A stretch of 64,000 nucleotides of DNA from JANSXG01 sp024743075 (GTDB lineage Bacteria; Planctomycetota; Phycisphaerae; Phycisphaerales; UBA1924). The notes under the pieces are model-generated. The model did no database searches. It was not told where the DNA came from and saw only the letters and a list, made by a program, of their open reading frames with translations. Shown one piece after another: positions 28,672 through 39,055 of this stretch. Position 1 is the first letter of the stretch. Each line of letters opens with the position of its first letter. The stretch covers positions 930,001 to 994,000 of the forward strand of contig CP159477.1 of the NCBI GenBank assembly GCA_042140185.1. The letters are read 5' to 3'. The position numbers were made by a program, and so were the translations under genes.

Positions 28672-29592
28672 GTGCGCGTACTCGTCACCGGCTGTCACGG
28701 CAAAATCGGAACCGCTCTCTGCGACCTGCTGGTCCAGCGCGGCGACGGCGTGTTCGGCCTTGACCGGCGTGCGTCGTCGCACACCCGCTGGGTGTCGGCC
28801 GCCGACACGCTTGTCGACCCGTACGCCATCCACCGCGTCTTTGAAACCGCGCAACGCGAACTCGGCCAGATCGATGCCGTCGTCCACCTCGCCGGGCACA
28901 CAAACGTGCACGCCGCGTCGCCGGAGCAGGTGCTGCGCGAGAACCTCGCGATCAACGCGTCGGTGTTTCAGGCCTCGCTGGAGCGGGGAGTGCGCCGGCT
29001 CGTCTTCGCCAGCTCGGTGCAGGCGTTTCTCGGGGGCATCGGGCGACCGTCCGACGACCCGCGTTCCACGAAGCCGCTGCGTTTCCCCATCAACGAACAG
29101 ACCAAGCCCCGCCCAACCAACGGCTATGGCCTGAGCAAACTGCTCACCGAGCGCATGCTCGATGAAATGACCGCCGCCCTTTACGACGAGCAGCAGGGGA
29201 CCAGCGCGATCAGTCTTCGCATGCCCTACGTGCTCGACCAGGGCAGCTTCGAGGCGTGGTCCGGTCGCGCCCGCGGCGGGCACGACTACCGCTGGGGCGG
29301 CTGCGAGTGCTACTCGTACATCCACCTCGACGATATCGCAGAAGCCATGGTGGCGTCCCTCGACGCGGATTGCTCCGGGCACGAGGTGGTCTGGGTCGCC
29401 GCCCCGGACCCACGCGTCGCGGAATCCGTCGAGGAGATCGCCGAAGAATACTTCCGGGGCATCGAGGGCGTCGAAGACGCGATCGTCCGGGATTCGTTCA
29501 TGGATCTCTCTAAGGCGAGTCGATTGCTCGGCTGGGAACCGAAGCGCCTGATCCGCGATCGCCGCGCATCGCTGGGGGTTTCCAGCGCCTGA
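28672..29592 (+). CDS. NAD-dependent epimerase/dehydratase (extended SDR)
   Basis: 306-residue extended short-chain dehydrogenase-type sugar epimerase or dehydratase. The NAD-binding loop is VTGCHGKIG (G7, G10, G13), followed by VVHLAGHTNVHAA, VFASSVQAFLGG and the catalytic Y152-x3-K156 in NGYGLSKLLTE. The C-terminal YIHLDDIAEAMVASL is the usual substrate-side helix. Start is GTG 28672 behind TCCGGAG. It follows the phosphohexomutase gene by 30 bases and likely acts on a nucleotide-activated sugar; the substrate cannot be named. Confidence 0.88.
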   Translation: MRVLVTGCHGKIGTALCDLLVQRGDGVFGLDRRASSHTRWVSAADTLVDPYAIHRVFETAQRELGQIDAVVHLAGHTNVHAASPEQVLRENLAINASVFQASLERGVRRLVFASSVQAFLGGIGRPSDDPRSTKPLRFPINEQTKPRPTNGYGLSKLLTERMLDEMTAALYDEQQGTSAISLRMPYVLDQGSFEAWSGRARGGHDYRWGGCECYSYIHLDDIAEAMVASLDADCSGHEVVWVAAPDPRVAESVEEIAEEYFRGIEGVEDAIVRDSFMDLSKASRLLGWEPKRLIRDRRASLGVSSA

Positions 29593-29639
29593 TTCGGCTA
29601 GGATCCGGGTGAACTGGGCCAACGGAGGGCACGACCGGC

Positions 29640-31208
29640 ATGAACATCGCCAGTTTTCTTGAACACTGGGGCATCACGGAGAACCCGTTCCACGCCGAAG
29701 AAGCGCGTCACGATCCCGTGTTCGCCCGGCTCGACGAGCGCCAGACCGCCCACCCGGACTTCGAGAAGATCGTCGGCGATCTCGCTAGCCCGTCCTCCTC
29801 GATCGTCTTCGGCGAGAAGGGCAGCGGCAAGACCGCCATCCGAATCCAACTCGCCGATCGCATCCGGCGCCACAACGCCAAGGACCCGGATCGCAGCGTC
29901 TTCCTGATTCCCTACGACGACCTGAATCCCATCCTCGACCGCTTCGCCGCCCGGGCGGGTCTGCGGACCGGCTCGCCGACCGCCGATGTCGTCAAGGCCT
30001 TCTCCAAGCTCCGCCTCGTCGATCACATCGACGCGATCCTCCAGACCGCCGTCACCAAACTGACCGACGAGATCCTCGGCCAGGCCAGTCGCGGCGCCGA
30101 CGATGAGCATGATCGCATGCTCGACCCGCAGCGCATCACCGCTTTGCGCAAGGCCGATGCCGAGACCAAGCGCCAGCTGCTTCTGCTCGGCGCCTTGTAC
30201 GACCGCTCGCCCTCCGCGGTGGACCGCGTACGCAAACTGAAGCGGACCCTCCGCGCCGCCGCCGACTGGCCCAAGCGCTGGTGGACCCTCGCGGCGTGGT
30301 TCGGCTGGATCCCGACCGCCCTCGTCATCGCCGCGGCTTTGCAACTCGACCCGGATCGCGAATACCTCAACTGGTGGATGTATGCCCTCGGCGCGACCAT
30401 CGGCCTCTGGCTCGTGCTGATCCTCAAGCGCTACGCGTGGGACCGACTCAAGCTCAGCCGCACCGCCAAGAAGCTGCACCGCCAGATCCGCACCTGCGCC
30501 CGAGACCACGAGTCCATCGCCGCCGCTCTCGACCTCGTGCCCAACCTCGCGTCCGACAGCGCCCGCCTGCCGCTCTCGGGCCAGGACGACGAGCGCTACG
30601 CCCTCATGAACGCGCTGCTCCGCGTGCTCGGCTCGATGGGCTTCAGCGGCGCGATCGTGCTGGTGGACCGCATGGACGAGCCCACGCTCATCAGCGGCGA
30701 CCCGCAGCGGATGCGCCCGGTGGTCTGGCCCCTGCTCAACAACAAGTTCCTGCAGATGCCGCGGATCGGCGTGAAAGCGCTGCTCCCGCTGGAACTGCGC
30801 CACGAGTTGTTCCGCGAGTCGAGCGCGTTCTTCCAGGAGGCCAGGCTGGACAAGCAGTCGCTGGTCGAGCGCCTGACCTGGACCGGCTCGATGCTCTACG
30901 ACCTCTGCACCGCCCGGCTCAATGCCTGTCGCGTGGACACCGAGAAGCCGGTCGCGCTCGTGGACCTGTTCGCCAGCGATGTAAGCCGGCAGGACATCGT
31001 CGATTCGCTCGACCAGATGCACCAGCCGCGCGATGCGTTCAAGCTCATGTACCAGTGCATCAGCGAGCATTGCCAGAACACGACCCGCGATCAGGCCAGT
31101 GACGATCAGGACGCGGGTTACCGCATTCCGCGCCTGATCCTCGAAACGGTGCGCAAGCAGCAGGCGGAACGGGTGCAGATGTTCTATCGGGGGATACGGC
31201 CGGCGTGA
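29640..31208 (+). CDS. Membrane-inserted P-loop ATPase, KAP/ExeA-like
   Basis: 522 residues with no close family I can name. The N-terminus (LEHWGITENPFHAEEARHD) resembles the start of ExeA-type AAA ATPases. Walker A is FGEKGSGKTAI (K64, T65). Two hydrophobic helices (about 213-234 and 244-263) lie between it and a Walker B-like strand, AIVLVDRMDEP (about 338-348). That insertion of a membrane hairpin inside the NTPase core is the hallmark of KAP NTPases, but the classic KAP 'DDLDR' box is VDRMDE here. The C-terminal 170 residues are helical with several Cys and acidic stretches. It is the last gene before a compound inverted repeat. Function unknown; signalling, stress or defence roles are all possible. 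Confidence 0.7.
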   Translation: MNIASFLEHWGITENPFHAEEARHDPVFARLDERQTAHPDFEKIVGDLASPSSSIVFGEKGSGKTAIRIQLADRIRRHNAKDPDRSVFLIPYDDLNPILDRFAARAGLRTGSPTADVVKAFSKLRLVDHIDAILQTAVTKLTDEILGQASRGADDEHDRMLDPQRITALRKADAETKRQLLLLGALYDRSPSAVDRVRKLKRTLRAAADWPKRWWTLAAWFGWIPTALVIAAALQLDPDREYLNWWMYALGATIGLWLVLILKRYAWDRLKLSRTAKKLHRQIRTCARDHESIAAALDLVPNLASDSARLPLSGQDDERYALMNALLRVLGSMGFSGAIVLVDRMDEPTLISGDPQRMRPVVWPLLNNKFLQMPRIGVKALLPLELRHELFRESSAFFQEARLDKQSLVERLTWTGSMLYDLCTARLNACRVDTEKPVALVDLFASDVSRQDIVDSLDQMHQPRDAFKLMYQCISEHCQNTTRDQASDDQDAGYRIPRLILETVRKQQAERVQMFYRGIRPA

Positions 31209-31217
31209 AGTCGCGTT

Positions 31218-31330
31218 GGGTGCCGTGGTCTAGCTCGACGAAGTCGAGCGTAGGCCACGCGAGAATCGGGACCAAGTTCCATTGTCCGCATGGCCTGCGT
31301 CCGACTGCGTCGGACTTGACCATGGCACCC
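31218..31330. repeat. 113-bp compound inverted repeat between convergent genes
   Basis: Nested inverted repeats fill the gap between the ATPase gene and thiG. Outer arms are GGGTGCCGTGGTC (31218-31230) and GACCATGGCACCC (31318-31330), one mismatch in 13. Inside are hairpin GCTCGAC-GAA-GTCGAGC (31233-31249), a middle stem AGGCCACGCG / CGCATGGCCT (31252-31261 with 31287-31296), and hairpin GTCCGAC-TGC-GTCGGAC (31299-31315). Together these form a branched, cloverleaf-like fold. There is no T-run, so it is not a normal terminator. It resembles dispersed REP-like palindromes that are mobilised by REP-associated tyrosine transposases; only one copy was seen in this window. Confidence 0.7.
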
Positions 31331-31338
31331 CCGTTTTG

Positions 31339-32229
31339 TCACTCCCCCGGGATATAACTGATCACACCCTCCCAGGGCGAACTGGCCGTGGCGTACAGCC
31401 GCTTGGCGATCCGCCCCGCGAGGTAACTCTGCCGACCCGCCTCGCAGGCCTTGCGCATCGCGTGCGCCATCATCACCGGGTCCTTCGCGTGGGCGATGGC
31501 GGTGTTGAGCAGCACGCCGTCCGCACCGAGTTCCATCGCCACCGACACATCCGAGGCCGAGCCGACGCCTGCATCGACGATGACCGGGTACTCCGCATCG
31601 CCGGGTTTGGAGTCGATCGACGCCTCGCCGCCCTTGAGCAGGTCGAGGCACAGGCGGATGTTGTTGCGGTTGAGTACGCCCTGGCCCGAGCCGATCGGCG
31701 AGCCGGCGGGCATGACGCTGGTGGCTCCGGCTTCCTTCAGCCGCTGCGCACTGATCGGGTCGTCGGAGGTGTAGCACAGCACCTCGAAGCCGTCGGCCAC
31801 CAGCTCGCGGCAGGCCTCCAGCGTGCCGACGGGGTCCGGCAGCAGCGTCTTCTTGTCGCCGAGCACCTCTAGTTTCACCCACGATGCGCCAGGATTCCCC
31901 AGCTGCTCCAGCAGCTCGCGACCGAGCCGCGAGACTCGCACCGCGTCCTCGGCGTTGAAGCAGCCCGCGGTGTTCGGAAGGATCGTGTACCGATCGGTGT
32001 CGATGAAGTCCAGCAGCGACTCGCCCCGGTCGTTGTACAGACGCTCGCGCCGGACCGCGACGGTGACGACCTCAGCCCCCGAGGCACCCAATGCCTGCTT
32101 CATGACCGAGTTATCGGAATACTTGCCCGTCCCGACGATCAGGCGGCTGGTGAACGTGCGGCTGCCGAGCTGGAACGAGGTCAGGCCGGGCTCGGTCGTG
32201 GCGGTCGTCGAAGCGGGTGAGGCGGACAT
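31339..32229 (-). CDS. thiG: Thiazole synthase
   Basis: ThiG builds the thiazole phosphate ring of thiamine from 1-deoxyxylulose 5-phosphate, ThiS thiocarboxylate and dehydroglycine. The TIM-barrel features are SRLIVGTGKYSDNSVMKQAL at the N-terminus, YTILPNTAGCFNAEDA, the Schiff-base lysine in WVKLEVLGD, GSPIGSGQGVLN and IVDAGVGSASDVSVAMELG. The length of 296 includes a 25-residue N-terminal extension. ATG 32229 sits behind AGGAGG. It is alone: no thiS, thiE, thiC or thiO is adjacent. It shares a divergent promoter region with the acyl-CoA mutase gene. Confidence 0.95.
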   Translation of the reverse strand: MSASPASTTATTEPGLTSFQLGSRTFTSRLIVGTGKYSDNSVMKQALGASGAEVVTVAVRRERLYNDRGESLLDFIDTDRYTILPNTAGCFNAEDAVRVSRLGRELLEQLGNPGASWVKLEVLGDKKTLLPDPVGTLEACRELVADGFEVLCYTSDDPISAQRLKEAGATSVMPAGSPIGSGQGVLNRNNIRLCLDLLKGGEASIDSKPGDAEYPVIVDAGVGSASDVSVAMELGADGVLLNTAIAHAKDPVMMAHAMRKACEAGRQSYLAGRIAKRLYATASSPWEGVISYIPGE

Positions 32230-32399
32230 CCGTCCTCCTGGGAACTGAAGGGATTCGGGCGGGCAAAGCCCGATTCTACGCGCTCCCCCGCCCACGGGTC
32301 ACGAAAGCCGCCGATGCTCGATCCATCGCCGAATCGTGGGAATCCCGCCCGGGATTCCCTATCATGGGGCTCTTCCCGCAACCCAAGGAACCACGACCG

Positions 32400-34180
<1,781 letters not shown>

Positions 34181-34184
<4 letters not shown>

Positions 34185-34597
34185 TCGAGAACTACTGGGA
34201 CGCCATTGAGCCGTTCTACGACAGACTCGGCAAGTGCGATGGGTTGCCAAACCCGAGCTTTCCCATGTACGCCTTCCGGTTGTACGCGATGCACTACTGC
34301 GATGTCGAGATCTGTAACGGTGGCTTCAGCCAGTTGTTCGTCAACTCAACTGGTGAACTCGCGCCCGCGGCCGAGGAGGGGTTCCGGTTGATTGGCCGCG
34401 AGGACATTGCATCATTACTTCGCGCAGCCATGGCACCGTTTGGCCAAGAGTTCCCCCGCGATTGGGAAGAGCGCAACAACATCGGCATTGATCTTGACCT
34501 CTGGGACAAAGTTGATGAACTGAACGTCCGCTACTACGGCCTGCCTAAGCCGTATGACGACATGGACGCGTACGCCCGGCGCATGGTCCTGCAGTAG
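34181..34597 (+). CDS. DUF4375 domain protein
   Basis: 138-residue cytoplasmic protein. The DUF4375/DMP19-like core is visible: FRLYAMHYCDVEICNGGFSQ, LFVNSTGELAPAAEEGFRLI and a following acidic helix. DMP19-type proteins include DNA mimics, but the family has many unstudied members and no function can be assigned. GTG 34181 overlaps the mutase stop by four bases, so its translation depends on the mutase, an odd pairing. It ends two bases before the convergent serS stop, leaving no room for a terminator. Confidence 0.78.
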
Positions 34598-34599
34598 AC

Positions 34600-36014
34600 C
34601 TATTGCGAGCCCAGCCGCTCTTTCCCACCCATGTATGCCCGAAGCGGTTCCGGGATCGTTACCGACCCGTCCTCGTTCTGGTACATCTCCAGAATCGGAA
34701 TGAGGATCCGCGGGCTCGCGGCGACCGTGTTGTTCAGCGAGTGGCAGAACACCGTCTGCTTCTTGCCGTCTTCGGTCTCGTCCCGGTAGCGCATGTTCAG
34801 GCGCCGGCACTGGAAGTCGTACAGGCGCGAGGCGCTGTGCGTCTCGCCGAACGCGCCGAGCGGGCGCTCGTTGGCGTCGAGGTCTCCGCGCCCGGCATGA
34901 AGCACTCGATGTCGATCATGTCGGCGTTCTTCACGCCGAGGTCGCCGGTGCAACACTGCAGCAGGCGGTAGGGCAGCCCGAGCGACTGCAACAGGTCCTC
35001 GACGATCGCAATCATCTGCTTGTGCCAGTCGCGGCTGGCCTGCTCATCGGCCTCGCAGATGACGACCTGCTCGACCTTGTCGAACTGGTGGATGCGGTAC
35101 AGCCCGGCGGTGTCGCGACCCGCCGCTCCGGCCTCGCGACGGAAGCAGGTGCTGACCGTGACGTACTTCAGGGGCAGGTCGGCCTTGTCCAGGATCTCAT
35201 CGGCGTGCAGGCCCATGAGCCCGACCTCGCCGGTGCCGGTCAGGTACATGTCGTGCCCCGCGCCGCGCTTGGATTCCTCGATGTGGTAGGTCTGGTCGCG
35301 ACCGGCGGGAAAGAAGCCGGTGCCCTCCATGGCCTCGCCGCGAACCAGCACGGGCACGCTCATGGGCGTGAAGCCGTGCTGATCGACCATGCGGTCGAAG
35401 GCGTAGCGGAGAATGGCCTGGTGCAGTCGCATGCCGTCGCCGGAGAGGACGTAACTGCGGGTGCCAGCGACCTTCACACCCCGCTCGAAGTCGACGAGCC
35501 CGAGCGACTCGATGAGTTCGATGTGTGTCTTCGGTGCGAAGCCGCGGTTTTCCTCGAAGGACGCGGAGAGGTCGTAGCCCTCGGGCGCCCAGGTCGAAAG
35601 TTCGACATTGTCATCCGCGCTGATGCCGACCGGAACATCCTCATCCGGCGGCAGGGGGATCAGCAGCAGCAGTTCCCGCAGTTCCGGTTCGAGCAGAGCG
35701 AGCTGCTCCTCGAACACGCTCACCTGCGTCTTGAGCTTGGCCGGCTTGGAGCGGAGTTCGTTGACCTCTGCCTCGATCGCGGCCTTCTCGTCGCCGCTCG
35801 CGGCCTTCATCTTGCCCATGAGCTGGCCGATCTTCGGGCCACTCTCCTTGGCCAGCCGGTTCTGCTCGGCCTTGAGGGTTTCTCGCTCGGTGGTCAGCGA
35901 GCGGATGTGTGAGTCGAGCTCGATGACGCGGTCGATGTCCACGCTCACGCCCTTGCGCTGGGCGCCGAGCTTGAAGCGGTCGGGGTTCTCACGGAGGGCT
36001 TTGAGGTCGATCAT
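34600..36014 (-). CDS. serS: Seryl-tRNA synthetase, broken by a single-base deletion
   Basis: Class II synthetase charging tRNA-Ser. From ATG 36014 the N-terminal coiled-coil tRNA-binding arm (about 25-105) is followed by the catalytic core, with motif 2 in TCFRREAGAAGRDTAGLYR. After CTGDLGVKNADMIDIECFMPG the frame breaks near 34890. One frame over the protein resumes as GDLDANERPLGAFGETHS, FQCRRLNMRYR and motif 3-like VAASPRILIPILEMYQ, ending in YMGGKERLGSQ. One added base gives 471 residues. An essential gene cannot plausibly be truncated in the catalytic domain, so sequence error is the likely explanation. Confidence 0.9.
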
Positions 36015-36057
36015 GGGGCGGCGATGGTACCCGCGCCGCGCCGATCTGCCGAGCCGC

Positions 36058-36969
36058 TTACTCCGAGTCCTCGGGCGAAATCTCGCCGTTCTGGCCCGGC
36101 TGGGCGGCCCAGAGCATCTTGTGCATCAGCGTCGACCAGTAGCTCCGCTTCGGATTGCGAACCAGCCGGAGGGGGCGTTCGTGGCGCGAAAACCGGAGTT
36201 TGTCACCCGTTCGGATCGAGTGCATGACTTGCCCGTCGAGCACCAGCGTTGTTCCCTCGACGGCTTCGTCGGCGCAGTCGAGACTGGAGTTGGCGACAAG
36301 CATGTTCAGCACAATCTGTGTCTTGCCGGCGACTACCAGCGGGCGAAAGCCCAGCGAGTGGGCGGCGATCGGCGTGATCGCCATGGCTTCGACCGACGGC
36401 GAGATGATCGGTCCGCCCGCCGAGACGCTGTACGCCGTGGAGCCGGTCGGGGTGGACACGATGACCCCGTCACCCTTGATGCGCGGGCCGGAGACGCCGT
36501 CGAGCGACAGGTGCATCTCGATCATGCGGAACGGCGGACCGGCGGTGATGGCGCAGTCGTTGAGCGCCACGCCGCTGAATCGAGGCTCGGAATCATCGGA
36601 GGAGTACACCGAGACCGACAGCATCAGACGGTTGCGACACTCCAGCGCATCGGAATTCAGCAGGTAATCGGCCTGCGTGCGCAGGCTGTCCAGGTCGTAC
36701 TCGGCGAGAAACCCCAGATGCCCGAAGTTCACGCCGACGACCGGTAGGCCCAGATGGACGGTCCGGCGGGCCTGCGAGAGAAGCGTGCCGTCGCCGCCGA
36801 GGACCATGATCAGGCCCGCGCCCTGAGCATCCTCTATGGGCTCGTCATCTTCGGTATCGAGTTCGGCGACGATCGACGAGTGCGCGTTGAGGATCGAGCG
36901 CACCTCGTCCAGCGCGTCGAGCACGTTCGGCTTCGAGCGGTTGACGAGCAGGAGGACCGATCGGCTCAC
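36058..36969 (-). CDS. nadK: NAD kinase
   Basis: Phosphorylates NAD to NADP. The 303 residues carry the ATP/NAD kinase signature LGGDGTLLSQARR (GGDGT at 58-62), VVGVNFGHLGFLAEY, the substrate loop LNDCAITAG and GDGVIVSTPTGSTAYSVSAG. The length fits bacterial NadK. GTG 36969 overlaps the dxs stop (GTGA), so the enzyme is made with Dxs; Dxs and the following MEP step need NADPH downstream, which may explain the pairing, though that is inference. The C-terminus extends about 30 acidic residues past the core. Confidence 0.94.
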   Translation of the reverse strand: MSRSVLLLVNRSKPNVLDALDEVRSILNAHSSIVAELDTEDDEPIEDAQGAGLIMVLGGDGTLLSQARRTVHLGLPVVGVNFGHLGFLAEYDLDSLRTQADYLLNSDALECRNRLMLSVSVYSSDDSEPRFSGVALNDCAITAGPPFRMIEMHLSLDGVSGPRIKGDGVIVSTPTGSTAYSVSAGGPIISPSVEAMAITPIAAHSLGFRPLVVAGKTQIVLNMLVANSSLDCADEAVEGTTLVLDGQVMHSIRTGDKLRFSRHERPLRLVRNPKRSYWSTLMHKMLWAAQPGQNGEISPEDSE

Positions 36970-38936
36970 GACTGGACCCGCGGCTCAACAGAACGCGGCT
37001 CGACCTGACGATCGGCGCCGCCGGTGGGTCGCGCCGCCAGCAATTCACGGACGCGCGAGGCGATCGATGCGCTGTCGAGGCCGACTTCTTCCAACTGCTG
37101 CTTGCGACTGTTCTGGTACACCCAGCCGTCCGGCAGTGCGAGGCGGGTGACCAAGCGGGCATCGAGTCTCAGCCGGTTGCACGCCTCAAGCACCTGCGTG
37201 CCGAAGCCGCCCTTGATCGAGTGGTCCTCGATCGTGACCACCGGCACACCGGCGCCGAGCAACTCCCCGAGCAGTTCCTCATCGACGGGCTTGGCGAAGC
37301 GCGCGTCGTAGACGTTCGCCCGGATCTCGGGCTTGAGCCGGTCCGAGGCGTCCGCGGCGCTCAGGGCCATCACACCGAAGCCGAGCAGCGCGACATCGGG
37401 CGTGTCGAAGGTGATCAGCGGCCGCGCTTTTCCGAGAACGAACTCGGGGGAGTCTTCGGCGGCGAACCGTTCCGAGACCGAGTCCCGCGGGTAGCGGACG
37501 CTCGTCAATGACCTGTCCCACCCGGCCATGAAGTCAAGGGCACGGTTGAGGGAGGACTCGTCCATCGCGGCCATGAGAACCGAGTCCGGCAGAGCGGACA
37601 GGATCGAGATGTCGCAAAAACCGTGGTGGACTGCGCCGTCGCCGCCGACGAGACCGGCGCGATCGAGGCAAAGCCGAACCGGGAGGCCCTGGAGCGAAAC
37701 CTCCTGGAACGCCTGGTCGAAGGCCCGCTGCAGGAAGGTGGAGTACACCGCGAAGAACGGCTTCAGGCCGGTCTTCGCCATGCCCGCCATCATGTCCATC
37801 GCGTGCGACTCACAGATGCCGACATCGAATGTGCGCTCCGGGTGCTCCGCGCCGACCTTGTCGAGACCGGTACCCCCCGGCATCGCGGCGGTGCAGGCCA
37901 CGACCTTGTCATCGGCGTCCATCACGCGGGACAGCCCGTCGGCGAACGCCGATGTGAACGATCGCCCCTTCGAGACAATCTCAACCCGGCAGGACTCGGG
38001 GTCATAGGTGTGAGCGGCGGGGGAGTGGAAGGTTGTGGCGTCCTTCTCGGCGTAGTCGAGGCCCTTGCCCTTGACGGTCTTGACGTGCAGCACCATCGGG
38101 CGATCGAAGTCGCGGATCTCAGACAGGAACTCGATCATCGAGGGCAGGTCGTGCCCGTCGACGGGGCCGACGGTCAGCAGGCCGAAGTTCTCGAACCATG
38201 AGTGCTCGGCGACGCCGGCCTTCATGGCCTCGGTCATGCGGTGGTACGCCTCGGCGACCCGCGAGCCGCCGGGCACGTGGTTCAACATCCGCTTGGCGCG
38301 GCGCTTCATGCCGCCGTAGAGCGGGTTTATCCGCATCCTGTCGAAGTAGGCCGCCATGGCGCCCTGCGGCTTGCTGATGGACATGCCGTTGTCGTTGAGC
38401 ACGATCAGGAACTGGCGATTGAGCGTGCCGGCGTTGTTCAGACCTTCCATCGCGACGCCGTTGACGATCGACGCGTCGCCGATGAGCGAAACAACCCGGC
38501 GGCCCTTGTTGTTCTTCGCCGGGTCGAAGGCGTCGCCGTTGAGCGAATCGCCCCGTGCCATGCCGACGGCCGTCGAGATCGCGGTCCCGGCGTGCCCGAC
38601 GCTGAACAGGTCGTAGGAGGATTCCTTGGGCTCGGGGAAGCCCGCCATACCGTCGCGCGTGCGCAGGCCGGCGATCATGTTCTGGCGACCGGTGAGCAGT
38701 TTGTGGGGGTAGCACTGGTGCCCGACATCGAAGAGCAAGCGGTCGTGCCCGAAGTCGAATACATAGTGCAGCGCGATCGTCAGTTCGACGACGCCCAGAT
38801 TCGGCGCGAGGTGCCCGCCGGACTGGGTGACCTTGCCGATGATCGTGTCGCGGATCTCTTGCGCGAGATCCGGCAGGCGATCGATCGGGAGCGCCTTGAG
38901 GTCGGCGGGCGAAGCGATGGTCGGCAGAATGGTCAA
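36966..38936 (-). CDS. dxs: 1-deoxy-D-xylulose-5-phosphate synthase
   Basis: TPP enzyme condensing pyruvate and glyceraldehyde 3-phosphate, the entry step of the MEP isoprenoid pathway; its product also feeds thiazole and pyridoxal synthesis. 656 residues. Features are GGHLAPNLGVVELTIALHYV with its substrate His, FDVGHQCYPHKLLTGR, the TPP/Mg motif VSLIGDASIVNGVAMEG and the pyrimidine-domain VGICESHAMDMMAGMA, then a transketolase C-terminal domain starting near VALLGFGVM. The only upstream start is TTG 38936. Downstream order dxs-nadK overlaps by four bases; the prenyl synthase gene lies 120 bases upstream, giving a small isoprenoid cluster. Confidence 0.95.
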   Translation of the reverse strand: MTILPTIASPADLKALPIDRLPDLAQEIRDTIIGKVTQSGGHLAPNLGVVELTIALHYVFDFGHDRLLFDVGHQCYPHKLLTGRQNMIAGLRTRDGMAGFPEPKESSYDLFSVGHAGTAISTAVGMARGDSLNGDAFDPAKNNKGRRVVSLIGDASIVNGVAMEGLNNAGTLNRQFLIVLNDNGMSISKPQGAMAAYFDRMRINPLYGGMKRRAKRMLNHVPGGSRVAEAYHRMTEAMKAGVAEHSWFENFGLLTVGPVDGHDLPSMIEFLSEIRDFDRPMVLHVKTVKGKGLDYAEKDATTFHSPAAHTYDPESCRVEIVSKGRSFTSAFADGLSRVMDADDKVVACTAAMPGGTGLDKVGAEHPERTFDVGICESHAMDMMAGMAKTGLKPFFAVYSTFLQRAFDQAFQEVSLQGLPVRLCLDRAGLVGGDGAVHHGFCDISILSALPDSVLMAAMDESSLNRALDFMAGWDRSLTSVRYPRDSVSERFAAEDSPEFVLGKARPLITFDTPDVALLGFGVMALSAADASDRLKPEIRANVYDARFAKPVDEELLGELLGAGVPVVTIEDHSIKGGFGTQVLEACNRLRLDARLVTRLALPDGWVYQNSRKQQLEEVGLDSASIASRVRELLAARPTGGADRQVEPRSVEPRVQS

Positions 38937-39055
38937 GTGCTTGTCCCGTCCTCTGAGGCGTTCGAGTTCGGGTTGAGCGGCCGAATCGAACTTTCAATCT
39001 TCCTTGAAACATTGTATCCCACGTCGGGGCGGGCGTCAGCGTTCTCCTTGATCCC

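Noticed and set aside
26800..29622. 940-residue open frame on the minus strand opposite the helicase, phosphohexomutase and epimerase genes
   Set aside because: It is a shadow of three well-supported plus-strand genes in high-GC DNA; its translation shows Arg/Val/Asp-rich low-complexity text and no family pattern.
32230..32399. Cobalamin or TPP riboswitch between thiG and the B12 mutase
   Set aside because: The divergent gap is only 170 bases and I could not find the conserved boxes of either riboswitch.
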